Positions 14,826-22,194 of a stretch of DNA of 22,194 bases are shown here, piece by piece (position 1 is the stretch's first letter; each line of letters starts with the position of its first letter). Source of the stretch: a virus. The stretch covers positions 1 to 22,194 of the IMG/VR virus record IMGVR_UViG_3300033141_001279. One strand, 5' to 3'. The notes beneath the pieces were generated by a model that searched no databases, was not told where the DNA came from, and saw nothing but the letters and a program-made list of their open reading frames with translations. The translations under genes were made by a program, and so were the position numbers.

Positions 14826-14877
14826 GCGGGCTTTACCTTACAAATACCAGTGTTGGGTATCATAACGGAAAGCCCGC
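14826..14877 (-). promoter_or_regulatory. Long imperfect intergenic hairpin after the tape measure gene
   Basis: gcgggcttt (14826-14834) pairs with aaagcccgc (14869-14877). Pairing continues inward with cc/gg and tta/taa, and the centre closes with atacc/ggtat around a 7-base loop, about 19 bp in all. It sits in the 110-base gap between the tape measure stop and the next start. No T-tract follows, so a regulatory or RNA-processing role is more likely than intrinsic termination. Confidence 0.5.
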
Positions 14878-14914
14878 TGGATTCCGTGCAGCCCTCACTA
14901 CACTGGCACCCTAC

Positions 14915-17900
14915 TTAGAAAATTCTTGTCGTTTTCCTTTTGAGTTCTCGTCGCAAGCCAGATGCGATCTCTCGAATTGTCTGGCTTGAATTGTCGCCTC
15001 CTTGCACCGTCACATTGATATCGCCAATATTTGTCACTGTACCACCTTGGTCACGGTAGATCGGCTGTTGCCCCGCATTGATTGCTTGCAACTGCGGGAA
15101 GAAATTGCGTGCTGCACGGGCGTTCACTACGAACTCCCCCGGTGTCAACCAGGCTGGGATACGATCCGTCCCTCGGCCACCATCTTGGAAATAACGCCCT
15201 CCGTGAGCCGCTCCTACGCCGCCTCCCGCACACACTGCCGCAGCTTGGGCACAAGCGGCTGCTGCCGCCTGAGCCGCTAAGGCGGCTTGCTGCATCGCTG
15301 CTGCGGCATTTCCAGCCGCTACCACGGCACTACCTAGAGAGTTTGTAACACTATCCCATGCAGTCTTCAGATTATTTGTAGCTGTTTTAGCATCATTAGT
15401 GGAGTTAATAAGATTATTCATCCTATCACCACTAATAGCAGCAATCTTCCCATCCAAGGCATCCCAATCTTGCCACAAAAGGCGAGCCTGCTGGCTAGCA
15501 TTATTGGTATTAGTTTCAATATCCATCACCCGCCAAACAACTTCATCTACAGCAGGTTTTACTTGATCGAAGCCTTCACCAAGTTTTGGCACAATTGCAG
15601 AAACTTGTTCAATCTTCTGTTGTAAAAGATCAAGACTTGCATTAATTTGGTCTACCTGTTGTGGGATAACAGCAGCCTCCGCAGGAACACCAGTTTCAGG
15701 TACAGCAGGAACACCTGGCGCAGCAGGGACACCTGGCGCAGCAGGAGCCCTAGGTTCAGCGGCGCCCGTTGCTGCTCTAGCTCTTTCGTGCTCTTTAGAA
15801 ATCAATTGATCGAGTTTTTGAAGTTGAGTATCATACTTCGTAACTTGTTGACCCATTGCTCCTGTTACATTATCATGGGCACCTTTAAGAACATCAACTT
15901 TACTTTTAATAGCATCAGTTTTTGTTCCAACTTCATCAGTCTTAGTACCACTTGCTTCAATCTTCTTGGCCCAGTCGTCTGTTTTACTGCCGAGATCGGC
16001 TACCAATTCTCGCATAGCTTTTATAGGAGTATCCTCCCATTTCTCAACTAATTCCCTTTTCCTGGCAACTTCATCAAACTTATCCGCGAGAAGATCAACG
16101 GCCAATTTAAGTTTTTCAGTATTTTCCTCTGTAAGTCTCCCACGTTCAACTTCCATGTCAATTTCAGTTTTTAAGTAATCGAGATTCAATTTGGAAACAT
16201 CAGCAGCGGCTTCAAGAGCATTAGCTACATCACGAATTTTCTGTTCAAGATTATTATAACGATCAATCTCTGCTTGACCCATTCGTTGACAATCCTCTTG
16301 TATCGCTTTTATATTGCCGCGATGTTTAAGGGCTAATTGGACAAGTAACTTCTCATCAGCCAACCAGGGCTTCATATCCACCTGATCAAGAATATCTTTG
16401 ACATGTTGTGTAGCTCGTCCAATATCCTCAGTAAGCTCCATAATTTCCATTTCGTCAGGCTTAAAACGTTGTAATGCTTCTTGTGCCTGATCAAAAGCTT
16501 TACCAGGATATTGACCTGGGTCCTCGTAAGGTAATCGAGGTCGACCTAGAATCTCCCGCGCTAGTTTACTAAGCTTGCCACCAATATCGCCAAAGTCAGC
16601 CTTAAGTTTGAAGACAGTACGATCCAAAATAGCTTGAAGTCGTGCAACTTCAACATCCCAAGCAAATTTGGCTTCAGTTAATACCTTCTGAATACCTTCA
16701 TTGAAGGCTTTCAACCGCTCTCTGTCCGCACCTAAAGCTTTCGCCATTCGCAACTCTTGTTCATCAAAGAGATTACTTCGCATCTGGCGTTCAACTTCGA
16801 CCAAACCCTCTCGAAGTTGTGCAGAACGTTTACTATCTGAATCTTCTTGCTTAGCAAGTTCTTTCTGAATATCAATCCAACGTTCTTTAAGTTGATCCAT
16901 CAACTCCATTCGTCGTTCAACATCATCCCGAAACCGTTGAGCTTCTTGGGTATTCGCTTTCTCCATAGCTTTAGTATGGTTCATTCGTGCCTTTTCTTCA
17001 GCTCGACGTGCTTTAGAAAGTTGCCTTGCTGCCTGATATTCGGCACTACGATTACCCATTTCACGTGCATGTCGAATACGTTCTAATGCCAACTCTTGGG
17101 CACGGTGAGTTGTTTCTAAACCATGACGATATTTCTCTTCATCAATCCCGGCTCTAGCTAAATCCCTTCTAGCTTTTGCTAGTATCTTATCTACTTGCTC
17201 CATAAGCAAGCGATCTTTACGTAATCCTTTAGATTGATCTAGTTCAAGTTTGAAGTCCTGCTCAGCAAAACGTTGTCGCATATCTGAGGTTTCTTGCACA
17301 TGATCTCGCATCTTCTTTTGAAAGTTATCTTGAAGATCAGCAAGACTTTTGATGGCATCCTTACCATCCTTAATGACATTATCCCACATACGGTTAGTAA
17401 GTTCAGCTACAGATTCAACACCAGCATCAACAATTGCTTCCATTCGTTGCCAAACAAGCGAGATCTCAGAGAAGAAATTCCAGGCATTCTGTGCTTGGGT
17501 ATCCCAGAATTTCTTATCAGTATCCATCGCACGTTTACGTGATTCTTCCCATGATTTTGCGAAACGTTCATCCTCAGCCTTAATCTCTCTCAACATTTCC
17601 TTAGCAACTGCACCGACATCAGTAAATGCGTTCTTAATACTTTCAGCCGTAGGAATTTCACCAGTAAATAAATCACCAATAACCTTAGCAGTACCTTCAA
17701 CCCACCGTACAATAGTTGCTAAGCCTTCAACAAATGAGATAACGAATAACGAACCAATTTTAGCCACTTCAATAATTGCAATACCTACATACTTGAAAGC
17801 TTGAGCTATTGTGTCAGCCTCAGGAGTAATCTTTACAATCCATTCTAGCATATCTGCTAATGCTGGAAGAGCCTTAGCCGCTAATTCTTCAAAAGTATTC

Positions 17901-19369
17901 TTCAAGGTAATAATGGCTTTATTAACACGATGGGCAGGTACTTTTGAATATTCTTCAAAGGCTTCTGTCGATGCTTTAGTTGCATTCTTAATTCCTTCAA
18001 TAGCCTCAGCTACATCTTGACCACTATCAACCATGATACCCATTTGACCAGCAATGGCTCGTACACGATTGAAGAACTTTGCCATTTCAGCACTACTACC
18101 ACCTGTTTCTTTAGCAAGCTCACGTAGTAATGAAACTAATCCGCCGAATTTCTTAATAGCTTGTTCAGCATCACGCACCCCCCACTGCCTAAAGAGTCTT
18201 GACATCTCTTCAGTTGGTTTGATAAGCTTCAAAACGATAGCTCGCATTTGAGTAATAGCTGTATTTGCTCTAACACCTTGACGTGTCATTACAGTTAAGG
18301 ATGCAGCTACTTCTTCCCATTCAATCCCTAATTCTGCCGTTAATGGAGTTACACGTCCAAGAATATCCGCGAATTCACTTAAGCGTAAACGACCTAATTC
18401 AATCGTCTTAAATAATGTTCCAGCTACGTGCTCTGTTTCCTCTGAACGTAGTTTATAACTATTCATTACAGATGAAAGAGCATTTACAGCATCACGCGTT
18501 TCAGCATGTGTAATCAATGCAAGTTTTTGAGCCTGTTCAAGAAAATGAAAAGCATCTCCTGCTTCAACAACCTGGTTTGATAATGTTTGGTACAAACCTT
18601 CAGCTACTACCTGAGCCGCAATACCTAGCTCAGATGAAAGATTACGTACCTGATGTGACATTTGCTCCAGATTACCTAAAAGCGGCGGTGCAATGGTTTG
18701 AACTTCAGCGATAGCTAATTGAAAATCAATAGCTGCTTTGGTAGCTTCTTTCATTGAGCTTACAATTGCACTAAAAGCTCGAATAATAAGCTGTGCCTGA
18801 ATTACACGAAGAACTGTTTTCCATGAAAGTGTCATCGTTTTAGCAGCTTGTGAACCTGCCCGTCCCGCTCGCTGCATTTGTTCTGCCATTGTAGCAGCAG
18901 CGCTACTAGCTATCTTAGATGAAGTTTGAACTTGCTTACCGGCAGACTGCATAGCAGAACCAGCTTTTGTCATTGCAGACCCGGCTTTAGTGCTTCCAGA
19001 AGTTACCTGATTCGCCATTTGTTGCGTACTGATACCCATACCAGCAACAGCCTGATTGTACAGCCCACTAAAATTTTGCATTGAAGTGGCTGTACCTTGT
19101 AACCCCCTACCTGTTTGAGCCACAGACCCTTGTGAAGCTCGCATTGCACCAGCAAGTCTTTGCGCAGCTCCGGCTGCTGATTTTGCAGCTGTAGCAATAT
19201 CACGCATATTTTTTGCTGTCGATGCCGTACTTTGATTAAATTGACGCGCAGCATTAGCGGCATCTGTTAACCCTCTTTTGAAACCATCCAAACGCTGCTT
19301 CAAATCAGTCAAGGTTTGAATTGCCTTTGAGGCATCAAAACCTAATTTTTGCGTGATTTCCTCTGGCAT
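14915..19369 (-). CDS. Tail tape measure protein
   Basis: A 1484-residue protein that sets tail length and helps DNA delivery. Residues about 1-180 are Ala/Gln/Ser-rich helical repeats. About 195-400 match the TP901-type tape measure core: AIDFQLAIAEVQTIAPPL, SSELGIAAQVVAEGLYQTLS, AVNALSSVMNSY, GRVTPLTAELGIEWEEVAAS and TRQGVRANTAITQM. A hydrophobic stretch lies near 525-557 (VGIAIIEVAKIGSLFVISF), which may insert in membrane. About 600-1190 are charged coiled coil, followed by a Pro-Ala-rich linker (PAAPGVPAAPGVPAVP) and more helices. The C-terminal module GTDRIPAWLTPGEFVV near 1400 is common in tape measure proteins. The start at 19369 lies one base after the previous TAA; the SD is weak (AGGGG rather far), so coupling is likely. 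At the usual 0.15 nm per residue, the length predicts a tail near 220 nm. Confidence 0.93.
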   Translation of the reverse strand: MPEEITQKLGFDASKAIQTLTDLKQRLDGFKRGLTDAANAARQFNQSTASTAKNMRDIATAAKSAAGAAQRLAGAMRASQGSVAQTGRGLQGTATSMQNFSGLYNQAVAGMGISTQQMANQVTSGSTKAGSAMTKAGSAMQSAGKQVQTSSKIASSAAATMAEQMQRAGRAGSQAAKTMTLSWKTVLRVIQAQLIIRAFSAIVSSMKEATKAAIDFQLAIAEVQTIAPPLLGNLEQMSHQVRNLSSELGIAAQVVAEGLYQTLSNQVVEAGDAFHFLEQAQKLALITHAETRDAVNALSSVMNSYKLRSEETEHVAGTLFKTIELGRLRLSEFADILGRVTPLTAELGIEWEEVAASLTVMTRQGVRANTAITQMRAIVLKLIKPTEEMSRLFRQWGVRDAEQAIKKFGGLVSLLRELAKETGGSSAEMAKFFNRVRAIAGQMGIMVDSGQDVAEAIEGIKNATKASTEAFEEYSKVPAHRVNKAIITLKNTFEELAAKALPALADMLEWIVKITPEADTIAQAFKYVGIAIIEVAKIGSLFVISFVEGLATIVRWVEGTAKVIGDLFTGEIPTAESIKNAFTDVGAVAKEMLREIKAEDERFAKSWEESRKRAMDTDKKFWDTQAQNAWNFFSEISLVWQRMEAIVDAGVESVAELTNRMWDNVIKDGKDAIKSLADLQDNFQKKMRDHVQETSDMRQRFAEQDFKLELDQSKGLRKDRLLMEQVDKILAKARRDLARAGIDEEKYRHGLETTHRAQELALERIRHAREMGNRSAEYQAARQLSKARRAEEKARMNHTKAMEKANTQEAQRFRDDVERRMELMDQLKERWIDIQKELAKQEDSDSKRSAQLREGLVEVERQMRSNLFDEQELRMAKALGADRERLKAFNEGIQKVLTEAKFAWDVEVARLQAILDRTVFKLKADFGDIGGKLSKLAREILGRPRLPYEDPGQYPGKAFDQAQEALQRFKPDEMEIMELTEDIGRATQHVKDILDQVDMKPWLADEKLLVQLALKHRGNIKAIQEDCQRMGQAEIDRYNNLEQKIRDVANALEAAADVSKLNLDYLKTEIDMEVERGRLTEENTEKLKLAVDLLADKFDEVARKRELVEKWEDTPIKAMRELVADLGSKTDDWAKKIEASGTKTDEVGTKTDAIKSKVDVLKGAHDNVTGAMGQQVTKYDTQLQKLDQLISKEHERARAATGAAEPRAPAAPGVPAAPGVPAVPETGVPAEAAVIPQQVDQINASLDLLQQKIEQVSAIVPKLGEGFDQVKPAVDEVVWRVMDIETNTNNASQQARLLWQDWDALDGKIAAISGDRMNNLINSTNDAKTATNNLKTAWDSVTNSLGSAVVAAGNAAAAMQQAALAAQAAAAACAQAAAVCAGGGVGAAHGGRYFQDGGRGTDRIPAWLTPGEFVVNARAARNFFPQLQAINAGQQPIYRDQGGTVTNIGDINVTVQGGDNSSQTIREIASGLRRELKRKTTRIF

Positions 19370-19370
19370 T

Positions 19371-19877
19371 TTAAGATACCCCTACCGTTCGTATAAACTT
19401 AAACGGATTTGGAAGCTCTGTATACCGTGTAAAATGCTCGAAAGCCGCTACACCCTTCTCCTGGAAATGATAGGGAGTTGGGGTACGCAAACCGTAAAAT
19501 ACGTTGTTAGTGCCCTTTACTGCACGATTGTATTCATTATAAGCAAGATACCGGAGGGTACTATGGTATTTGAAGTGCCAACGCGAATTTTCCGGGTCAA
19601 GTTCCAAACCACTGCCGCTACCAGTGGAAAGACCAAGCGACTCTCGATCCTTTCGACTTAATTGGGGACCATATGGAATACCAGTCCCTAATTCACGGGC
19701 AAGTTTTTGGAACGTGGCCCTAGACGCTTTGGACCACGTTGGAATTATGGCAAGAACAGTTGCCTGAAGCCATTCACGTCCTGCTTGCTTGAGCCAATCT
19801 TCCATATAATCACTCAAGTGTCGTTTGTAACCACCTATATCTAAACTAGGAGCACGAAATTTAGGAATAAATTTCAT
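19371..19877 (-). CDS. Hypothetical tail-module protein between chaperone and tape measure
   Basis: A 168-residue protein whose family I do not recognise. It starts at 19877, where ATGA overlaps the TGA of the -1 frame chaperone extension. It has a helical N-terminal part (YMEDWLKQAGREWLQATVL), SKASRATFQKLARELG, a Gly/Ser linker and a C-terminal half rich in aromatic and basic residues (WHFKYHSTLRYLAYNEYN, PYHFQEKGVAAFEHF). Its place, after the chaperone and before the tape measure, is where some siphoviruses carry small tail completion or neck-like proteins; that is only context. The gene ends in TAA with one base before the tape measure ATG. Confidence 0.6.
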   Translation of the reverse strand: MKFIPKFRAPSLDIGGYKRHLSDYMEDWLKQAGREWLQATVLAIIPTWSKASRATFQKLARELGTGIPYGPQLSRKDRESLGLSTGSGSGLELDPENSRWHFKYHSTLRYLAYNEYNRAVKGTNNVFYGLRTPTPYHFQEKGVAAFEHFTRYTELPNPFKFIRTVGVS

Positions 19878-20158
19878 CGCCTTCGTCCCCCACCTCTTCG
19901 ACGTGTTGGTGATGTAGGTGCTTTTCCTTTACTAACTCCTAACAATGCCTTTTGTGTTTCAAGCTCTTCATGTTGACGTGTTTGTTCATAAGCAATTAGT
20001 TTTGCTTGTATCCACACATCACAATCATCCCAGGCATCCCTCACTCCTGGAGGTCGGACTTTGAATCGCTCGCAGGCTCGCCAGATGGCGTATTCTCCGG
20101 TTCTGTTGGGAGGCCAGAGGATTCGCTTTGTCCCTCCGCCTGCCCAAGTAGAAAAACC
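19874..20158 (-). CDS. -1 frame extension of the tail assembly chaperone (gpT-like)
   Basis: The -1 frame relative to the chaperone gene is open from 20158 to TGA at 19876-19874. From about 20098 it encodes GEYAIWRACERFKVRPPGV, then DAWDDCDVWIQAKLIAYEQT and RQHEELE, followed by a basic tail (TRRRGGGRRR). This W/E-rich stretch is what tail assembly chaperone C-terminal domains look like in many siphoviruses, and it starts well upstream of the only in-frame start (GTG at 20044, overlapping the chaperone stop). This favours a ribosomal -1 slip between 20158 and about 20100, as with lambda G/GT. No classical slippery heptamer was found; candidates are the five-T run in GGTTTTTC near 20157-20151 and CTCCCAACA near 20115. 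Without the slip, reinitiation at the GTG would give a 56-residue protein. Confidence 0.65.
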   Translation of the reverse strand, partial: GFSTWAGGGTKRILWPPNRTGEYAIWRACERFKVRPPGVRDAWDDCDVWIQAKLIAYEQTRQHEELETQKALLGVSKGKAPTSPTRRRGGGRRR

Positions 20159-20586
20159 TCACGGGCTTCCTTCAGTTTATCCTCATCAAGGGCGTTAGCT
20201 TGCATGACACATAAAACAATTCGATTTACTTCCACTTCTGAAAGTCCAGCTTGCTTGAGTTCATCTGTCCAATTTGCCCATGTTTTCGGGTTATCTTCGA
20301 TAATTGATTCCCATTCAATCTTACTTGGCTTGAGTGATTGAATGATCATGTATGCCAAACGTTGACTATTGTAAGTCTCAAGCTTTTGGCGGTAGGTTTC
20401 ATCGTTCGGAAGAGGAACAAAACCGTCTTTTGTAAGTTTCCCAGGCGGTTTTGGTTCAGGAACCAATTTGTCAAATTCATCCATACTTGTTACAGCCCGA
20501 GTACGGATAACAATATCATCACCCATTCGCGGAAGTACAAGAACTTCCTCATTAGGGCCTTTGACTTCAACACCACCAATTTTCAT
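20041..20586 (-). CDS. Tail assembly chaperone, short form (gpG-like)
   Basis: A 181-residue protein in the slot between tail tube and tape measure that is usual for chaperones keeping the tape measure soluble. SD GAGGGAG lies eight bases before the ATG at 20586. Residues 1-40 form a small beta part (KIGGVEVKGPNEEVLVL), followed by KPPGKLTKDGFVPLPNDETY, a helical region RLAYMIIQSLKPSKIEW and WANWTDELKQAGLSEVEVN, and a low-complexity Glu/Ser/Pro/Gly C-terminus (TEPENTPSGEPASDSKSD). The final region is where the frame changes to the -1 extension that carries the conserved C-terminal domain. The low-complexity tail would then be the read-through of the unshifted frame. Function is inferred from order, size and the extension. 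Confidence 0.72.
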   Translation of the reverse strand: MKIGGVEVKGPNEEVLVLPRMGDDIVIRTRAVTSMDEFDKLVPEPKPPGKLTKDGFVPLPNDETYRQKLETYNSQRLAYMIIQSLKPSKIEWESIIEDNPKTWANWTDELKQAGLSEVEVNRIVLCVMQANALDEDKLKEAREVFLLGQAEGQSESSGLPTEPENTPSGEPASDSKSDLQE

Positions 20587-20606
20587 ATCAAATTCTCCCT
20601 CTTACA

Positions 20607-20644
20607 AGGTAAAAGAAAGTGGGACGGGGCTAACCCGCCCCACT
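20607..20644 (-). terminator. GC-rich terminator-like hairpin between tail tube and chaperone genes
   Basis: On the minus strand, AGTGGGGCGGG and CCCGTCCCACT pair (11 bp, one G-U) around a 5-base loop and are followed by TTTCTTTT. It lies 18 bases after the tail-tube stop. This has the form of a Rho-independent terminator. Since essential tail genes follow, it is probably leaky and lowers expression of the chaperone and tape measure relative to the abundant tube protein. Confidence 0.75.
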
Positions 20645-20662
20645 ACACAGGTTCAACTTTGG

Positions 20663-21421
20663 TTATGACGGACAATCGTCCTCATAATTGCCTCGTGTCA
20701 CTGTCGCATCGCTCGCATTGCATCGACCGCCCACAGAAATTGTGGCTTCACCAAGATCGTACTCCAGGCTCTCATAGCGGAAGTCTGGGAAGATGATTCG
20801 CTCATCTTCATCCCCACCGCACGGTACGCAGTGGAGAACTTCAAGGTCTACTGCATACGGTTCACATAGGTCATCGGAACTTGAAACCCACTCATCAGCC
20901 CCACCAACACCTTTTACAGCATCAACAGGGGTAATGGATTCACTTGTTCCAGTTGTAACGTGCTCGTACACAAATTCAAGCGAAATCTCAAGAGGTTGCT
21001 CGTCACCTTCTTTCACAGTATCAAGATTACCACGGTCAAGTAGGTACTCATATTCCTTGGCTTCTGTCCAAGTTAAATTACCTTCACCAATGGTGACATC
21101 AATTTGCTGCGGGAGGAAAGTGATTACATCGCTCGCTGTTGGAGTTTCAGAACCCCAGGCTGGCGTAAATTCGATGTTATTTGTCGGACTTGTATCCGCA
21201 GGTGTACGCGCAGTAACCGTATAGGTTGTGGTGTTATCTACAGTGTTGACAGTGAACCGAGCCCCAATCGGCACCAAATCAGTATCAGTTGTATTCAGGT
21301 TGGGGGTATTGATGTCAACATCTGTATCCGTCGCACCAGGAGTAGTCTCCTCGATGATTGCACTGCCACTAAGGCCATCTTTGATGCGGATAATAGCATC
21401 GCGCAGCTCGATTCTGGCCAT
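20663..21421 (-). CDS. Major tail (tube) protein with inserted N-terminal domain
   Basis: A 252-residue protein. The start at 21421 (MARIELRDAIIRIKDGL) is preferred over ATG 21466 because AGGAGG lies seven bases upstream. The conserved core contains QQIDVTIGEGNLTWTEAKEY, then EYLLDRGNLDTVKEGDEQP, LEISLEFVYEHVTTG, VDAVKGVGGADEW and a C-terminal part with LCEPYAVDLEVLH, CVPCGG, FPDFRYESLEYD and SVGGRCNAS. I recognise this combination as a phage tail-tube type protein. Residues about 19-104 (Thr/Asp/Asn-rich beta strands, VGARFTV-like PIGARFTVN) sit between the first helix and the tube core and look like an inserted surface domain. Four or more cysteines at the C-terminus could form disulfides. 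A strong terminator-like hairpin follows, as expected for an abundant structural gene. Confidence 0.78.
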   Translation of the reverse strand: MARIELRDAIIRIKDGLSGSAIIEETTPGATDTDVDINTPNLNTTDTDLVPIGARFTVNTVDNTTTYTVTARTPADTSPTNNIEFTPAWGSETPTASDVITFLPQQIDVTIGEGNLTWTEAKEYEYLLDRGNLDTVKEGDEQPLEISLEFVYEHVTTGTSESITPVDAVKGVGGADEWVSSSDDLCEPYAVDLEVLHCVPCGGDEDERIIFPDFRYESLEYDLGEATISVGGRCNASDATVTRGNYEDDCPS

Positions 21422-21444
21422 GATAAACCTCCTATCAAAAGGTA

Positions 21445-22062
21445 TTAGTTTGTTACGTATCCCCATCCGCGTAGCCAGTTCTTAGAACGATTGTATCGAG
21501 AAAATCGTTGTCTAAGTGTGCCGGCCTTTATCTCAAGTGCCTTAGCAGCATCTTGAATACATGGGTAAATTCGTCCTTGAACTTTTACTTTCCGTGCTCG
21601 CGGATTCTTTGAACCACGATTAAGTTTGTTAAGCTTTGAACGTGTAGGATTCTTTGATCCTTGACGTTTTAAGCCTATTTTCTTTTTTGTTTCCTTACTA
21701 TGCTCCTTGCCATACATTCCATTTCTTCGGCCTTTATGTGCTTGACTCATTTTCTTGCGAGTTTCGATTGTAGGTTTCCAACCAATTGAGCCTTCGCCGC
21801 CATCCGTAAGATTATAACCATGTGGTGCTTTCGTATTCAGTTGTGCAATTAGAATAACTTCCAACTGTTTAATGCTATTTTCATCACCTCCACAAAGAAC
21901 ATTAAAAACAAAGCTCTCAACACCATATTTCTGTATGGCTTGATACACAAGCTTTGACCCGTGGTCACACTTATGCTCAATCTAACGGCGACCAACATCG
22001 GTAGTAATACCAATATATTGCTTGTTATTGATGCAATTAGTTATGGTGTAAAGATACCACAT
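21445..22062 (-). pseudogene. GIY-YIG homing endonuclease gene interrupted by an in-frame TAG
   Basis: From ATG at 22062 to TAA at 21447-21445 there are 206 codons in one frame with a single internal TAG at codon 27 (21984-21982). Before it, MWYLYTITN and KQYIGITTDVGRR carry the GIY-YIG signature (Y-x-Y and YIG). After it, IEHKCDHGSKLVYQAIQKYG, NVLCGGDEN, QLEVILIAQLNT and YNLTDGGEGSIG continue the nuclease fold. Then come NUMOD3-like repeats (ETRKKMSQAHKGRRNGMYG and HSKETKKKIG) and a C-terminal DNA-binding segment (IQDAAKALEIKAGTLRQRF). One base change (TAG from TGG or similar) breaks the catalytic domain. A fragment from GTG 21948 would lack the catalytic tyrosines. It lies between two tail-region genes and carries no clear SD, typical of a selfish free-standing endonuclease decaying after insertion. 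Confidence 0.85.
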
Positions 22063-22068
22063 GATTAC

Positions 22069-22194
22069 TTATAAAGTTACGTACATTTCAAATCGACCAT
22101 CCACAACGGCCTGCCGGATTCGGTCTTCACGGCTTACTTGACCAAAGTGGATCAGACGCGCTGGTTCACTAAAACCCTTCCGCTGGGTTAAACA
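22069..22194 (-). CDS. 3' end of an unknown structural-module gene (partial)
   Basis: The last 41 codons of a leftward gene that enters from the right edge and ends with TAA at 22071-22069. The visible sequence includes GFSEPARLIHFGQVSREDRI and RQAVVDGRFEMYVTL. I cannot name its family. Its place just before the tail-tube gene fits a head-tail connector or tail terminator protein, by order only. The homing endonuclease start is six bases downstream, so the endonuclease gene sits between this gene and the tube gene. Confidence 0.55.
   Translation of the reverse strand, partial: CLTQRKGFSEPARLIHFGQVSREDRIRQAVVDGRFEMYVTL

Noticed and set aside
15002-18714. Several plus-strand reading frames opposite the tape measure gene
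   Set aside because: They are antisense shadows of the long minus-strand gene, without SD sites or recognisable protein motifs.
19874-20044. A separate small gene starting at GTG 20044
   Set aside because: The conserved-looking domain begins about 18 codons before this GTG in the same frame, so a frameshift fusion explains it better. Reinitiation is kept only as an alternative.
21982-21984. TAG recoding (amber read as an amino acid) in this phage
   Set aside because: The very long tail genes (977 and 1484 codons) contain no in-frame TAG, and the exonuclease ends at TAG where a normal exonuclease C-terminus is expected. A single interrupted selfish gene is better explained by mutation.

Overview
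This window is part of the genome of a tailed double-stranded DNA bacteriophage (or a prophage/metagenomic viral contig), most likely a siphovirus. It carries a long tape measure protein, a tail-tube protein, a tail assembly chaperone pair and tail-tip proteins, and no sheath or contractile baseplate gene. The sequence is moderately AT-rich, genes are tightly packed, and most starts have good Shine-Dalgarno (SD) sites. The bacterial host cannot be identified. No integrase, lysis gene, capsid gene, tRNA or CRISPR array was seen.

Left part, plus strand (1-2735): nucleic-acid metabolism genes. They are the C-terminal part of a superfamily 3 (D5/P4-like) replicative helicase, a 59-residue acidic protein, a DUF5664-type dATP/dGTP diphosphohydrolase-like protein, a 115-residue unknown protein with a proline-rich tail and, after a short repeat-containing gap, a DEDDh 3'-5' exonuclease. 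The first four are packed with overlaps or gaps of one base.

Convergence zone (2736-3043): the rightward replication genes meet the leftward tail operon. The zone holds a possible structured RNA (10-bp closing stem) and a short minus-strand candidate gene with a strong SD.

Right part, minus strand (22194 down to 3044): the tail operon. Read in transcription order it contains: the 3' end of an unknown gene at the window edge; a free-standing GIY-YIG homing endonuclease gene broken by an in-frame amber codon; the tail-tube protein; a GC-rich terminator-like hairpin; a tail assembly chaperone with a -1 frame extension (candidate programmed frameshift); a 168-residue protein; a 1484-residue tape measure protein; a hairpin; a 160-residue structural-type protein; another hairpin; five tandem paralogous lectin-like (LamG/concanavalin-like) proteins; a 506-residue repeat-containing tail protein; a 127-residue protein related to one domain of it; a 977-residue tail hub-like protein; and two paralogous Cys-rich proteins. 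Seven junctions in the distal part have the same one-base TAATG stop/start overlap, which suggests strong translational coupling.

How it works together (inference from order and families): tube, chaperone and tape measure build a long flexible tail. The hub, the 127-residue and the 506-residue proteins would form the tip. The five lectin-like proteins would be copies of a side or tip adhesin. The points most worth a second look are the five-copy lectin array, the chaperone frameshift, the shared C-terminal cysteine signature of the last two genes, and the amber-interrupted homing endonuclease.
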